From positions 1 to 23,923 of the forward strand of contig UROI01000021.1 in assembly GCA_900549325.1 (NCBI GenBank): 23,923 bases of DNA, given 5' to 3'. The stretch comes from an uncultured Mycoplasmatota bacterium. GTDB taxonomy: Bacteria; Bacillota_I; Bacilli_A; RF39; UBA660. Below the pieces are notes generated by a model. That model ran no database searches. It was not told the origin of the DNA and saw only the letters and a list, made by a program, of their open reading frames with translations. A program made the translations under genes and the position numbers. Positions 7,152 through 15,025 of the stretch are shown here, piece after piece; positions within the stretch are counted from its first letter, which is position 1, and each line of letters opens with the position of its first letter.

Positions 7152-8968
7152 GATCTTTTGAAAATCTATGTAAGATATTTGAAATGCGTATTAAGTTAGA
7201 TAAAGAAAAGAAAGTTAAGACACCTAGTGATGTACTTATTAACTATGAAAAATATGCAAAGAAGATAGATAATATTTATAATGAAGAATTTGAAAAAGAA
7301 GTTAGACCTTTGATAGCACCTTCAAAAACTATTGAAGAAGAAAAAGATAGATTAGAAAAATTAATTAAATTACTTGAGGATAGATTAGAAAAAAGAAATG
7401 ATTTAGAGGATAGATATTATTTGGCTACGGGAGATTATATATCTGGACTTCAAATAGTTATATCTGATAAAGAATTGGATGAAAAGAGAGAAAGACTTAG
7501 TTTAATTAATAGATACTTAGAAACTAATAGTGAAATAGAGAGTGTTCATGATAGTATAGCTAAACTAAAAGTTATGTTAAGTGAAGAAGAAGAAAAGAAA
7601 GAAGATTATAAAGGTAAGAATCAAATTATGGAAGATGATTTGTATTCTGAATTTATGAAAGTAATTAAAGAAGATAATACTTATAATAATATTACTGAGG
7701 ATAATATTGACGAAGAACTTAATAATATTAAAGCTTTGGTTAAAGAGAGTAAAGAAACTCTTGATGTTACTAGAGATAGTGTTAAGAACTTAATTACTAG
7801 TGGTTTAGAGGATGATTATTCTTCTTATGTAGACGAGGCTGAGAAGAGTTACTTTGTTATTAAGAATAAAGAATTATTCTTGAAACTATATAAGCTTGTT
7901 AATGTTTTTGAAGACGACTTTAATGGTATCTTTACAAAGAGAGATAATATTAAAGAAATACTTGAAGAGAGAAAAAATTTAAGAGGTGACTTATCTATTA
8001 CTGATATTGATGAGTTAGCTTCTTTTGAAAAGAAAGTATTAGAACAAATTAGTGTTACTGAGAAAGAAAAAGAAGTTCTTGATAATATTTCTAATTATAC
8101 TAGTAGAATAGAATTTAAAGAAGGTAGATTGGAAGAATTAGAACATGATAATAATTCAGTAGAAATACTTGCTATACTTCGAGAGTTTAATTTGATTGAT
8201 ACTTATGATAGTGAAGAGTATGGTAGTGAGGAAGAAACTCCTAGTGAGGATACTTCTGATGAAACTAAAGAAGAGGTAAAAGAGGAAGAGTCTAGAGAAG
8301 AAGAACCTATTGTTAAGGAAGTTATTGATCCTTATAGAATAAAAGATGTTAGAGATGCTCCACTTACTCTTAATTTAGGTCTTGCTAAGTTAAAAGGTGA
8401 GGCTGTTAGAGAAAAGGTTAATAAGAAATTGAATCCTAAACCTGTATCTTTTGATGAAATATTATCTGATACTAAGAAGGAGGAACCTGTAGTACCCGAG
8501 AAGAGTGAAGAACCATCTTTAGAAGTACCTAGTATTCCTGAAGAAACTAAAGTAGAAGAAAAGAAAGATGATACTCCAGCTACTCCAATGTGGGAAATGC
8601 CTAAGTGGGAAGAACCTGTAATTGAGAAACCTAAAGTAAAACCTCCAGTATGGAATATACCTACTTCTAGTGAAAATAAAGAGGAAGATAAAATAGTAAG
8701 TGCTGTTCCTTTATGGGAGGATATTAAACCTAAATTAGAAGATAATACTCCAAATAATTTAGATACTAATATAGATATTTTTGATACGCCAAGTAATAGT
8801 ACTACTACTAATAATGATGTTAATAATAATATAAATAACAATTCTTTCTGGATACCGGTATCTGATGAAAAGATGGAAACTAGTTCTTTTCCAAATATAA
8901 ATATTCCAATAAAAGATGGATTATCTAGTAATGATAATTTTGGATTTCCAGAATTAAATAATAACTAA
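7133..8968 (+). CDS. coiled-coil protein with disordered tryptophan-motif tail (paralog 2)
   Basis: A 611-residue paralog of the preceding gene. Charged, helical, coiled-coil-like sequence runs to about residue 365. An extremely acidic linker (370-400) and a Pro/Glu/Lys-rich tail follow, ending in an Asn-rich stretch and FPELNNN. All five tryptophans are in the tail: W487, W492, W507, W528 and W573, in PMWEM, PKWEE, PVWNI, PLWED and SFWIP. No signal peptide or membrane segment is seen. The ATG at 7133 lies inside the end of the upstream gene, with an AAGGAAGGTG-like RBS, so the two are translationally coupled and probably made in similar amounts, perhaps as a hetero-oligomer (inference). Function unknown. 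Confidence 0.85.
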   Translation: MEGNNVRSFENLCKIFEMRIKLDKEKKVKTPSDVLINYEKYAKKIDNIYNEEFEKEVRPLIAPSKTIEEEKDRLEKLIKLLEDRLEKRNDLEDRYYLATGDYISGLQIVISDKELDEKRERLSLINRYLETNSEIESVHDSIAKLKVMLSEEEEKKEDYKGKNQIMEDDLYSEFMKVIKEDNTYNNITEDNIDEELNNIKALVKESKETLDVTRDSVKNLITSGLEDDYSSYVDEAEKSYFVIKNKELFLKLYKLVNVFEDDFNGIFTKRDNIKEILEERKNLRGDLSITDIDELASFEKKVLEQISVTEKEKEVLDNISNYTSRIEFKEGRLEELEHDNNSVEILAILREFNLIDTYDSEEYGSEEETPSEDTSDETKEEVKEEESREEEPIVKEVIDPYRIKDVRDAPLTLNLGLAKLKGEAVREKVNKKLNPKPVSFDEILSDTKKEEPVVPEKSEEPSLEVPSIPEETKVEEKKDDTPATPMWEMPKWEEPVIEKPKVKPPVWNIPTSSENKEEDKIVSAVPLWEDIKPKLEDNTPNNLDTNIDIFDTPSNSTTTNNDVNNNINNNSFWIPVSDEKMETSSFPNINIPIKDGLSSNDNFGFPELNNN

Positions 8969-8979
8969 AGGAGACTGTT

Positions 8980-9222
8980 ATGTTAAATATTAATAAAGTA
9001 ATTATACTTGAAAATGGAGAAGAATACTTAGTATTAGATAAGGTTAATTATCAAGATACTGATTATTATTATATTGCTAAAGTTAATGAGAGTGAAACTG
9101 ATATAGAAAATGATTATAAATTAGTGGTTGTTACTGAAAAAGATAATAATAGAGTTATTACTGAAGTAACTGGTGAGGAAAAACTTAAAGAAATATTACC
9201 ACTATTTGAAAGTACTATGTAA
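8980..9222 (+). CDS. DUF1292-like small protein (YrzB type)
   Basis: An 80-residue acidic protein opening with a nucleotide-independent beta-rich pattern: a hydrophobic strand, ENGEEYLVLDKV, then YYYIAKVNE. This resembles DUF1292 proteins such as B. subtilis YrzB, which share a D/E-NGEE start and a Y-Y-I/V strand. Their biochemical role is unknown. It follows paralog 2 by 11 nt, with an AAGGAG ribosome binding site, and ends just before a strong terminator, so it is the third gene of the operon. The assignment rests on pattern only and is moderately sure. Confidence 0.7.
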   Translation: MLNINKVIILENGEEYLVLDKVNYQDTDYYYIAKVNESETDIENDYKLVVVTEKDNNRVITEVTGEEKLKEILPLFESTM

Positions 9223-9226
9223 ATAA

Positions 9227-9251
9227 AGACCTTAGGTTTGTCCTAAGGTCT
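9227..9251. terminator. bidirectional rho-independent terminator
   Basis: A perfect 10-bp stem with arms AGACCTTAGG (9227-9236) and CCTAAGGTCT (9242-9251), a 5-nt loop, and AT-rich flanks on both sides. It lies between the convergent ends of the DUF1292-like gene and the minus-strand 68-aa gene, whose TAG it overlaps by 2 nt. Confidence 0.85.
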
Positions 9252-9456
9252 ATTTGTATCTTTCTAACTTGAATGGTTTGGTTATAATGTCGTAGCCGGC
9301 TTTTGTTATTTCTTTAGTTACTTTTTTTAATATTTCATCATTGTACTCTAAATTTCTTTCTTTTAAGAGATTTTTTAGTACTTGTAACCAAGATAAGTCT
9401 TCTTTACTATCATAATTAATTAGTTCTGTTACTAATTCTTGCATTTCTTTATCCAT
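9250..9456 (-). CDS. small hypothetical protein (68 aa)
   Basis: A 68-residue helical, charged protein with no membrane segment or recognised motif. The start is convincing: on the minus strand, GAGGGTG lies about 7 nt before ATG 9456. It is convergent with the coiled-coil operon, shares its terminator, and is divergent from scpA. I do not recognise it; the RBS and terminator support a real gene. Confidence 0.65.
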   Translation of the reverse strand: MDKEMQELVTELINYDSKEDLSWLQVLKNLLKERNLEYNDEILKKVTKEITKAGYDIITKPFKLERYK

Positions 9457-9503
9457 AAAATCACCCTCTAATAGAGAGTATAATATAAAAAAATATTAAA
9501 ATA

Positions 9504-9522
9504 TGTAACTAAATAGGTTACA
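9504..9522. repeat. dyad TGTAAC-N7-GTTACA
   Basis: Perfect 6-bp arms (9504-9509 and 9517-9522) separated by 7 nt, about 50 nt upstream of the minus-strand 68-aa gene. It could be an operator for a dimeric regulator or a chance dyad. No second copy was noticed in the window. Confidence 0.3.
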
Positions 9523-9566
9523 TTATATAAAAATTATGGCTTATATATGATTGATATGTAGATATT

Positions 9567-9624
9567 TTATTTTAAGACTTAGAATAAGGCTTAAAATAAC
9601 ACTAAAAGACCTTGGCTTTTAGTG
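9567..9624 (-). repeat. paired-hairpin element, copy B (inverted relative to copy A)
   Basis: Read on the minus strand, the short-loop hairpin has arms CACTAAAAG and CTTTTAGTG around CCAAGGT (plus coordinates 9600-9624). It abuts the long-loop hairpin with arms TTATTTTAAG and CTTAAAATAA around CCTTATTCTAAGT (9567-9599). Both carry GCC...GTC at the loop base. Compared with copy A, both stems differ only at paired positions with both partners changed, and the loop motif is kept. It lies between divergent genes, upstream of scpA. Confidence 0.85.
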
Positions 9625-9642
9625 AAAGGAGAAAGAAATTAA

Positions 9643-9671
9643 TTTACTTATGTTAGTTTATTTGATATAAT
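9643..9671 (+). promoter_or_regulatory. scpA operon promoter
   Basis: The -35 TTTACT (9643-9648), a 17-nt spacer and a perfect extended -10 TGATATAAT (9663-9671) predict a transcript start near 9678, only about 16 nt before the scpA ATG. Confidence 0.7.
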
Positions 9672-9693
9672 TAGTTAGGATGGTGTTAGATAT

Positions 9694-10404
9694 ATGGATT
9701 ATATTTCTATTGATAATTTTGAAGGACCTTTAGATTTACTTCTTCACTTAGTAAAAGAATCTAATATAGATATATGTGATATTAAGATAGATGAAATTAC
9801 TGAAAAGTATTTAGATTATATTAGAAAACAAGATGAACTTAATATTAATGTATCTTCTTCTTATTTAGTTATGGCTTCAGAACTTATGTATATTAAGTCT
9901 AAGTCATTATTACCTAAGGTAAAGAATGATAATGATGAAGAGGTAGATGAAGAACTTACTAGAGAGAATTTAATTAATAAATTGATAGAATATAAAAAAT
10001 ATAAAGAACTTACTCCTACTTTTAAGAAATTAGAAGAGGATAGGAAAAATATTTATATTAAGAGTCCTGAGAAGGTAAGTGAATATACGGATAATCATGA
10101 ATATGGTGTATTATCTAGTAATGATTTACTTGAGGCTTTTAAAAAGTTTTTAGAAAGAAAAGAGAAAGAGAAACCTCTTAATACTACGGTTACTAATAAG
10201 GAATATTCGGTAAGAGATAGAAAGAAGAGTATTAGAAATATTTTACATAATAAGAAAAAGGCTTACTTAGAGGAACTTATTGAGGAATATAATAGACCTT
10301 ACTTAGTAGTTACTTTTTTAGGGGTATTAGAGATGGTTAAGGAAAAAGAGGTTATTATTAAACAAGATAAGAATTTTGATAAAATACTTGTAGAATTGAG
10401 GTAG
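9694..10404 (+). CDS. scpA: segregation and condensation protein A (ScpA, kleisin)
   Basis: A 236-residue kleisin subunit of the SMC-ScpAB condensin, which bridges SMC heads and organises and segregates the chromosome. The N-terminus carries the family hallmark FEGPLDLLLHLVKE at about residues 9-22, followed by IDICDIKIDEITEKYLDYI, which binds the SMC neck. The middle is a charged linker, and the C-terminus (about 165-236) is the winged helix that contacts the SMC cap, with the typical LVVTFLGVLEMVKE near the end. Length is normal. It leads a compact scpA-scpB-ruvB operon, with scpB starting 3 nt after its TAG, and has its own promoter. Confidence 0.96.
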   Translation: MDYISIDNFEGPLDLLLHLVKESNIDICDIKIDEITEKYLDYIRKQDELNINVSSSYLVMASELMYIKSKSLLPKVKNDNDEEVDEELTRENLINKLIEYKKYKELTPTFKKLEEDRKNIYIKSPEKVSEYTDNHEYGVLSSNDLLEAFKKFLERKEKEKPLNTTVTNKEYSVRDRKKSIRNILHNKKKAYLEELIEEYNRPYLVVTFLGVLEMVKEKEVIIKQDKNFDKILVELR

Positions 10405-10407
10405 AAT

Positions 10408-10989
10408 ATGGATGCAATTATAGAGGGTCTTTTATATGTACAAGGAGATATTGGTCTTACTATAAAAGATATTATGAATATATTAAATATTGATGAAGAG
10501 ACTGCTAAGAGAGAAGTACTTAATTTAAAGAATTATTATGATGATAATAAGAGGGGACTTAGAATTAATTTTTTGGGTAATACTATTAAACTTACTACTA
10601 GAGAAGAACATAAGGAATATTATACGAAGTTATTAGAAAATCCTAGTAGTAATAGTTTATCTAATTCCGCTATTGAGACACTAGCGGTTATTGCTTATAA
10701 TGAACCTATTACTAGGGGAGAAGTTGATTCTTTTAGAGGAGTTGATTCTTCTTATGTTATGAGAAGATTACTAGCTAAAGGGTTTATTAAGGAATGTGGT
10801 AGAAGTGATGTTCCTGGTAGACCTATTTTATATAAGACTACTGATGAGTTTTTGGATTATTTTGGTATGGCTTCGAAAGATGATTTACCTAGTATTGAAA
10901 TGTTAAATGAGGATAAAGAAGAGGAAAAGGACTTATATACATCAATATACAAGGAGGGGGATAATGATGGAAGAGAGAGTAATAACTAA
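10408..10989 (+). CDS. scpB: segregation and condensation protein B (ScpB)
   Basis: A 193-residue ScpB, which binds the central part of ScpA as a dimer in the SMC complex. It has two winged-helix domains: the first begins IIEGLLYVQGD, and the second carries the conserved SAIETLAVIAYNEPITRGEV (residues about 88-107), then RGVDSSYVMRRLLAKG and GRPILYKTT. The C-terminus is acidic, as usual. It starts 3 nt after scpA and its 3' end overlaps the ruvB start by 26 nt, with the strong ruvB RBS inside its own coding sequence. Confidence 0.96.
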   Translation: MDAIIEGLLYVQGDIGLTIKDIMNILNIDEETAKREVLNLKNYYDDNKRGLRINFLGNTIKLTTREEHKEYYTKLLENPSSNSLSNSAIETLAVIAYNEPITRGEVDSFRGVDSSYVMRRLLAKGFIKECGRSDVPGRPILYKTTDEFLDYFGMASKDDLPSIEMLNEDKEEEKDLYTSIYKEGDNDGRESNN

Positions 10990-11953
10990 TATAGAGCTAG
11001 ATGAAGATAGAGATAATAATATTAGACCTAGTAGCTTAGATGAATATGTTGGGCAAACTGAGATTAAAGAGAATCTTAATGTATTTATTAAGTCTTCTCT
11101 TATGAGAAGAGAGAGTCTTGATCATATTTTGTTATATGGTCCTCCAGGACTTGGTAAGACTACTCTTGCTTATATTATTGCTAATGAACTTGGTACTAAT
11201 ATTAAGACTGCTAGTGGGCCTTCTATTGAGAAGACTGGTGATTTAGCAGCAATACTTTCTACTTTGGAAGAGGGAGATGTTCTATTTATTGATGAGATAC
11301 ATAGAATACCTAGATATATTGAAGAGGTACTATATCCAGCAATGGAAGATTTTTATTTGGATATTGTTGTTGGTAGTGAGGGTTCTTCAAGAAATATTAA
11401 GATTAATTTACCACATTTTACTTTGGTAGGGGCTACTACTAGAGCGGGGGATTTATCTAGTCCTTTGAGAGATAGATTTGGTATTATTGCTAAACTTAAT
11501 TATTATACGGAAGATGAGTTATATAGTATTGTTAAGAGAACTAGTAGAGTACTTGATACTCCTATTACTGATGCTGCTGCGAGAGAATTAGCAAGAAGAA
11601 GTAGGGGTACTCCGAGAATTGCTAATAGGTTATTTAAGAGAGTAAGAGATTTTGCTTTGGTATATGGTGATGGTATTATTAATGAGGATATATTATCTAC
11701 TTCTTTAGATAGATTAAAGGTTGATAAGACTGGTCTTGATGAGACTGATAGACTTCTATTAACAGCAATTATTGAAAGATTTAATGGGGGACCGGTTGGT
11801 CTTGAGGCTTTAGCATCCTCTATTGGGGAAGAGGCTACTACTATTGAAGATGTATATGAACCTTATTTATTACAGCATGGTTATTTGAAGAGAACTACTA
11901 GAGGTAGAATGGTTACTGATAAAACTTATGAATATTTAGGGATTGAAAAGTAA
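10964..11953 (+). CDS. ruvB: Holliday junction branch-migration ATPase RuvB
   Basis: An AAA+ motor that drives branch migration of Holliday junctions with RuvA. With this start it has 329 residues: Walker A GPPGLGKT at 59-66, Walker B with DEIH at 110-113, sensor segment GATTRAGDLSSPLRDRFG, sensor 2/arginine region GTPRIANRLFKRVRDFA, and a C-terminal winged helix that includes GGPVGLEALA. A longer in-frame ATG exists at 10907 but lacks support. AAGGAGG at 10951-10957 sits 6 nt before ATG 10964 (9 nt before the adjacent ATG 10967), which fixes the start. ruvA is not in the window, so ruvB is separated from its usual partner and sits behind scpB. Confidence 0.95.
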   Translation: MMEERVITNIELDEDRDNNIRPSSLDEYVGQTEIKENLNVFIKSSLMRRESLDHILLYGPPGLGKTTLAYIIANELGTNIKTASGPSIEKTGDLAAILSTLEEGDVLFIDEIHRIPRYIEEVLYPAMEDFYLDIVVGSEGSSRNIKINLPHFTLVGATTRAGDLSSPLRDRFGIIAKLNYYTEDELYSIVKRTSRVLDTPITDAAARELARRSRGTPRIANRLFKRVRDFALVYGDGIINEDILSTSLDRLKVDKTGLDETDRLLLTAIIERFNGGPVGLEALASSIGEEATTIEDVYEPYLLQHGYLKRTTRGRMVTDKTYEYLGIEK

Positions 11954-11965
11954 TATTTATTTATT

Positions 11966-12028
11966 CCCTACAAGCCTATAATAATATAGTCTTGTTAGGG
12001 CATTTCAAAGCCTAGGGTCTTTGAAATG
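11966..12028 (+). repeat. paired-hairpin element, copy C
   Basis: Here the long-loop hairpin comes first: arms CCCTACAAG (11966-11974) and CTTGTTAGGG (11991-12000), with one bulged base, around loop CCTATAATAATATAGT. It abuts the short-loop hairpin with arms CATTTCAAAG (12001-12010) and CTTTGAAATG (12019-12028) around CCTAGGGT. Both carry GCC...GTC. A T-run follows at 12033-12039, so the second hairpin could also serve as the ruvB-operon terminator. Confidence 0.85.
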
Positions 12029-12054
12029 AATATTTTTTTGGGAGGTAATTTAAA

Positions 12055-12903
12055 ATGATAAAAGGAAAACCATTTGTTAAGTGGGCTGGTGGAAAGAGAC
12101 AAGTTATTGATAAACTTATGATGTATGTTCCTGATGAGTTTAATACTTATTATGAACCATTTGTTGGAGGTGGAGCCTTATTATTTGAATTATCTCCGAG
12201 AAGTGCGGTTATTAATGATAGTAATAAGGAACTTATGAATGTCTATGAATGTATTAAGGACGATAAGAAATTTGAGGCTATGTGCAGAGAACTTAATCAT
12301 CATGAGATGTATCATTCAGAAGAATATTATTATGAGATTAGAAATCTTGATAGAGATAAGAAAAAATATAATAAGATGGCTGATTATAAGAGGGCCGCTA
12401 GAACGATATATTTGAATAAGGCATGCTTTAATGGCTTATATAGAGTTAATAGTAAGAATGAATTTAATGTACCTTTTGGTAAGAAAACTAAAGTTAATAC
12501 TTATGAGGGACAGAACTTAGGAATTATATGTGGCTTTCTTAATTATAATGATATTAAATTATTATCTACTGATTTTGAAGAGGCTGTTAAGACTGCGAAA
12601 AAGGGAGATTTTATTTATTTTGATCCACCATATGACTCTGATACTTCTACTTTTAATAGTTATACTGAAGAGGGATTTGGTAAGAATGAACAGAGAAGAC
12701 TAGCTAGTGTATTTAAGGAACTAGACAGTAGAGGCTGCTACGTAATGCTTTCTAATCATAATACTAATTTGGTTAATGAGTTATATGCTGGATATCATTT
12801 TCATGTTATTGAGGCTAAGAGAAGTATTAATTCTAATGGTAAAAAAAGAGGTAAGGTAGAAGAGGTTATTATTACTAATTTTGAGAATAAGAGGGGATTT
12901 TAA
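12055..12903 (+). CDS. Dam-type DNA adenine-N6 methyltransferase (D12 class)
   Basis: A 282-residue member of the D12 class adenine methylases (Dam, M.DpnII, T4 Dam), which transfer methyl from SAM to adenine, most often in GATC. Motif X KWAGGKRQ is at residues 9-16, the SAM-binding YEPFVGGGALLFEL is near 33-46, and the catalytic DPPY is at 190-193. A target-recognition region lies between, with the conserved YLNKACFNGLYRVN. RBS GGGAGG (12040-12045) is 9 nt upstream. No restriction endonuclease gene follows, so it looks like a solitary methylase, possibly regulatory or left over from a restriction-modification system. GATC specificity is inferred from the family. Confidence 0.9.
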   Translation: MIKGKPFVKWAGGKRQVIDKLMMYVPDEFNTYYEPFVGGGALLFELSPRSAVINDSNKELMNVYECIKDDKKFEAMCRELNHHEMYHSEEYYYEIRNLDRDKKKYNKMADYKRAARTIYLNKACFNGLYRVNSKNEFNVPFGKKTKVNTYEGQNLGIICGFLNYNDIKLLSTDFEEAVKTAKKGDFIYFDPPYDSDTSTFNSYTEEGFGKNEQRRLASVFKELDSRGCYVMLSNHNTNLVNELYAGYHFHVIEAKRSINSNGKKRGKVEEVIITNFENKRGF

Positions 12904-13092
12904 TTATTGTGAAAAGTGAGTACTTGTAAATTTTGATTGCAAATTAAAAATGTATTTAGAATAATATTTTTTATTTAAAATAATTGAAATGTGTAAAAAA
13001 CTATACGGAAGTCAACAAGTAAATAAATGATGGTAAAGTTAATAAAAATATTAAAAAATTATAAATTATCAGGATATCATGGAGGTAAATAA

Positions 13093-13782
13093 ATGTTAAA
13101 ATTAAAAGATATTTATAAGAAATATGAGATAAAAAATAATGATAATGTTATTGCTTTAGATGGAATTACTTGCACTTTTGAAAAAGGAAAATTTTATGTT
13201 ATTGTCGGATGTAGTGGTTCAGGAAAAAGTACATTAATTAATATATTAGGACTAGTTGATACTTTTGATGATGGTAAATATATGATTGATAATGTAGATA
13301 CTCAAAATTTAAATGAAGATGAGAAAGCTAATATTAGAATGAAAAAATTTGGATTTGTTTTTCAAAAGTTTTTTTTGAATGAAAGGCTTACAGCATGTGA
13401 TAATGTAATTATTCCAATGTTAATAAATAAAAATATTGAGGTAAATAAAAGAAAAATATTAGCACAAGATTTATTGAAATCTTTAGGTTTAGAAAATAGA
13501 ATTAATCATAAACCAAACGAATTATCGGGAGGAGAACAACAACGTGTAGCGATAGCACGAGCATTAGTTAATGATCCTGATTTTATTATCGCAGATGAAC
13601 CTACTGGAAATTTGGATAAAAATAATGAAAAAATGGTACTTGATATTTTAAAAGACTTGGCTGTTAAAAACAATAAGGGTGTAATAGTTGTAACGCATAG
13701 CGACGAAGTTAAAAAATATGCTGATGTTATCTATAAAATTACTGATGGTAAATTGGTTGGTGATGATTTAGATGAAAATTAG
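13093..13782 (+). CDS. ABC transporter ATP-binding protein (MacB/LolD/SalX type)
   Basis: A 229-residue ABC ATPase with all nucleotide-binding motifs intact: Walker A GCSGSGKST (about residues 38-46), signature LSGGEQQR, Walker B FIIADEPTG with the catalytic Glu, and the switch His in VVTHSD. It belongs to the subfamily that pairs with FtsX-like permeases for lipoprotein handling, macrolide or peptide export, or bacteriocin immunity. RBS GGAGG lies at 13081-13085. Its end overlaps the first permease gene by 11 nt, so the three genes form one operon. The exported substrate is unknown. It lies in what looks like an accessory segment. Confidence 0.93.
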   Translation: MLKLKDIYKKYEIKNNDNVIALDGITCTFEKGKFYVIVGCSGSGKSTLINILGLVDTFDDGKYMIDNVDTQNLNEDEKANIRMKKFGFVFQKFFLNERLTACDNVIIPMLINKNIEVNKRKILAQDLLKSLGLENRINHKPNELSGGEQQRVAIARALVNDPDFIIADEPTGNLDKNNEKMVLDILKDLAVKNNKGVIVVTHSDEVKKYADVIYKITDGKLVGDDLDEN

Positions 13783-15025
13783 AGACATATTTTTAATGGC
13801 AATCATTAATATTAAATCTCAGAAAAAGCAATTTATAATATATTCTGTTATTATTACACTTTTATTTTTAATAGCTACTATTGCTATTCAAATACCATAT
13901 AATATAAAAGATTTTATGCATACTATGATTTATGATGATATAAGTGGAAGGGAACTTCTTGTTACGAAATTTGATTCTAATGTAAAAGATACTATTGATG
14001 AACTTAATAGTACTGAACATATTGTATATGCTTATAACGATTCATATAATGCTATTCATGGTGATATTAAATTTAATGATAACTCCGAGTCTGGTACAGT
14101 CAAAATAATCCCAGTAAATGATAAATTTTCACCTTTAATTGTTAAGGGGAGAAAAATAATGAATAAGGGAGAGATTATTTGCCCTATAGAATATGCTAGT
14201 AGTGATAAAAAAAGTAAGAGTGAATTAATTTCTTTACATGATTATTTAAATAAAGATGTAGAAATATTATACTATCAGCCAGTTCTTACATCAGTAGATG
14301 GAAATGTTAATATTAGTTTAAATGGATTTACAAAAAAAGTTAAGTTAGTTGGACTTTATGCAAATGCTCTATCTATGACCTCTAGTAATGAGTGTTATAT
14401 GCTTGATGATGAACTTATGGAAATGACTGAAAAATCAGAAGCACTATTTTCTGGTGAAACGGATGGAAGCTTTAATCAAGAAATTGCTAGTCATGTTATA
14501 GTGGATAATTCTGATAATATAGATATAGTTATCGAAGATTTAACTCAAAAAGGATATCAATATGTTGAAAGAGTAATAGAATTTGATTTTAATTTAATAA
14601 AGACTATTAATTTTACTTCTTATGCTGTTCTATGTATATTGTTAATAATAATATTTTTAATACTAATAACATATATTAAGAAAATTGTTATTAAACAAAG
14701 AACTAATATTAGTTTATATAAAATGCTTGGTTATACCAGTAAAAATATTGTAAGTATTACTATGACAGAGCTTTTCTTAATTCTTATGGTAGGATTTATA
14801 TCTTCTGTTATTGTTTACTTAATAGGAATTACTATTTTTAATTTAATAACGGATAACTTATTATATAATTTACTTGCTATTTGTAAGTTAAAATTATCTA
14901 TTACATATGAATTACTTCTTTTTGTTTCAGTAAATTTATTTTTATACTTTGCGGCAAAAGTAAATTTATCAGCAATTAATAAATTAGAGATAAAGGAAAT
15001 TTTAGATTATGATAACAATATTTAA
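13772..15025 (+). CDS. FtsX/MacB-like ABC transporter permease
   Basis: A 417-residue permease: one N-terminal membrane helix (about residues 21-42), a large extracytoplasmic domain (about 43-275) as in MacB-type periplasmic core domains, then three C-terminal helices. The segment ISLYKMLGYTSKNIV after the second helix is the FtsX-family cytoplasmic coupling loop. This 1+3 helix layout is that of mechanotransmission-type ABC exporters. It overlaps the ATPase gene upstream and the second permease gene downstream by 17 nt. Substrate unknown; no bacteriocin precursor is seen nearby. Confidence 0.85.
   Translation: MKIRDIFLMAIINIKSQKKQFIIYSVIITLLFLIATIAIQIPYNIKDFMHTMIYDDISGRELLVTKFDSNVKDTIDELNSTEHIVYAYNDSYNAIHGDIKFNDNSESGTVKIIPVNDKFSPLIVKGRKIMNKGEIICPIEYASSDKKSKSELISLHDYLNKDVEILYYQPVLTSVDGNVNISLNGFTKKVKLVGLYANALSMTSSNECYMLDDELMEMTEKSEALFSGETDGSFNQEIASHVIVDNSDNIDIVIEDLTQKGYQYVERVIEFDFNLIKTINFTSYAVLCILLIIIFLILITYIKKIVIKQRTNISLYKMLGYTSKNIVSITMTELFLILMVGFISSVIVYLIGITIFNLITDNLLYNLLAICKLKLSITYELLLFVSVNLFLYFAAKVNLSAINKLEIKEILDYDNNI

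Noticed and set aside
8332..8841. Minus-strand open frame of 169 codons
   Set aside because: Antisense shadow of the Pro/Glu-rich tail of the second coiled-coil gene.
13027..13092. Possible 21-codon leader peptide (MMVKLIKILKNY...) just before the ABC ATPase gene
   Set aside because: No ribosome binding site at a useful distance, and its last codons are the RBS of the ATPase gene. Likely chance in AT-rich DNA.
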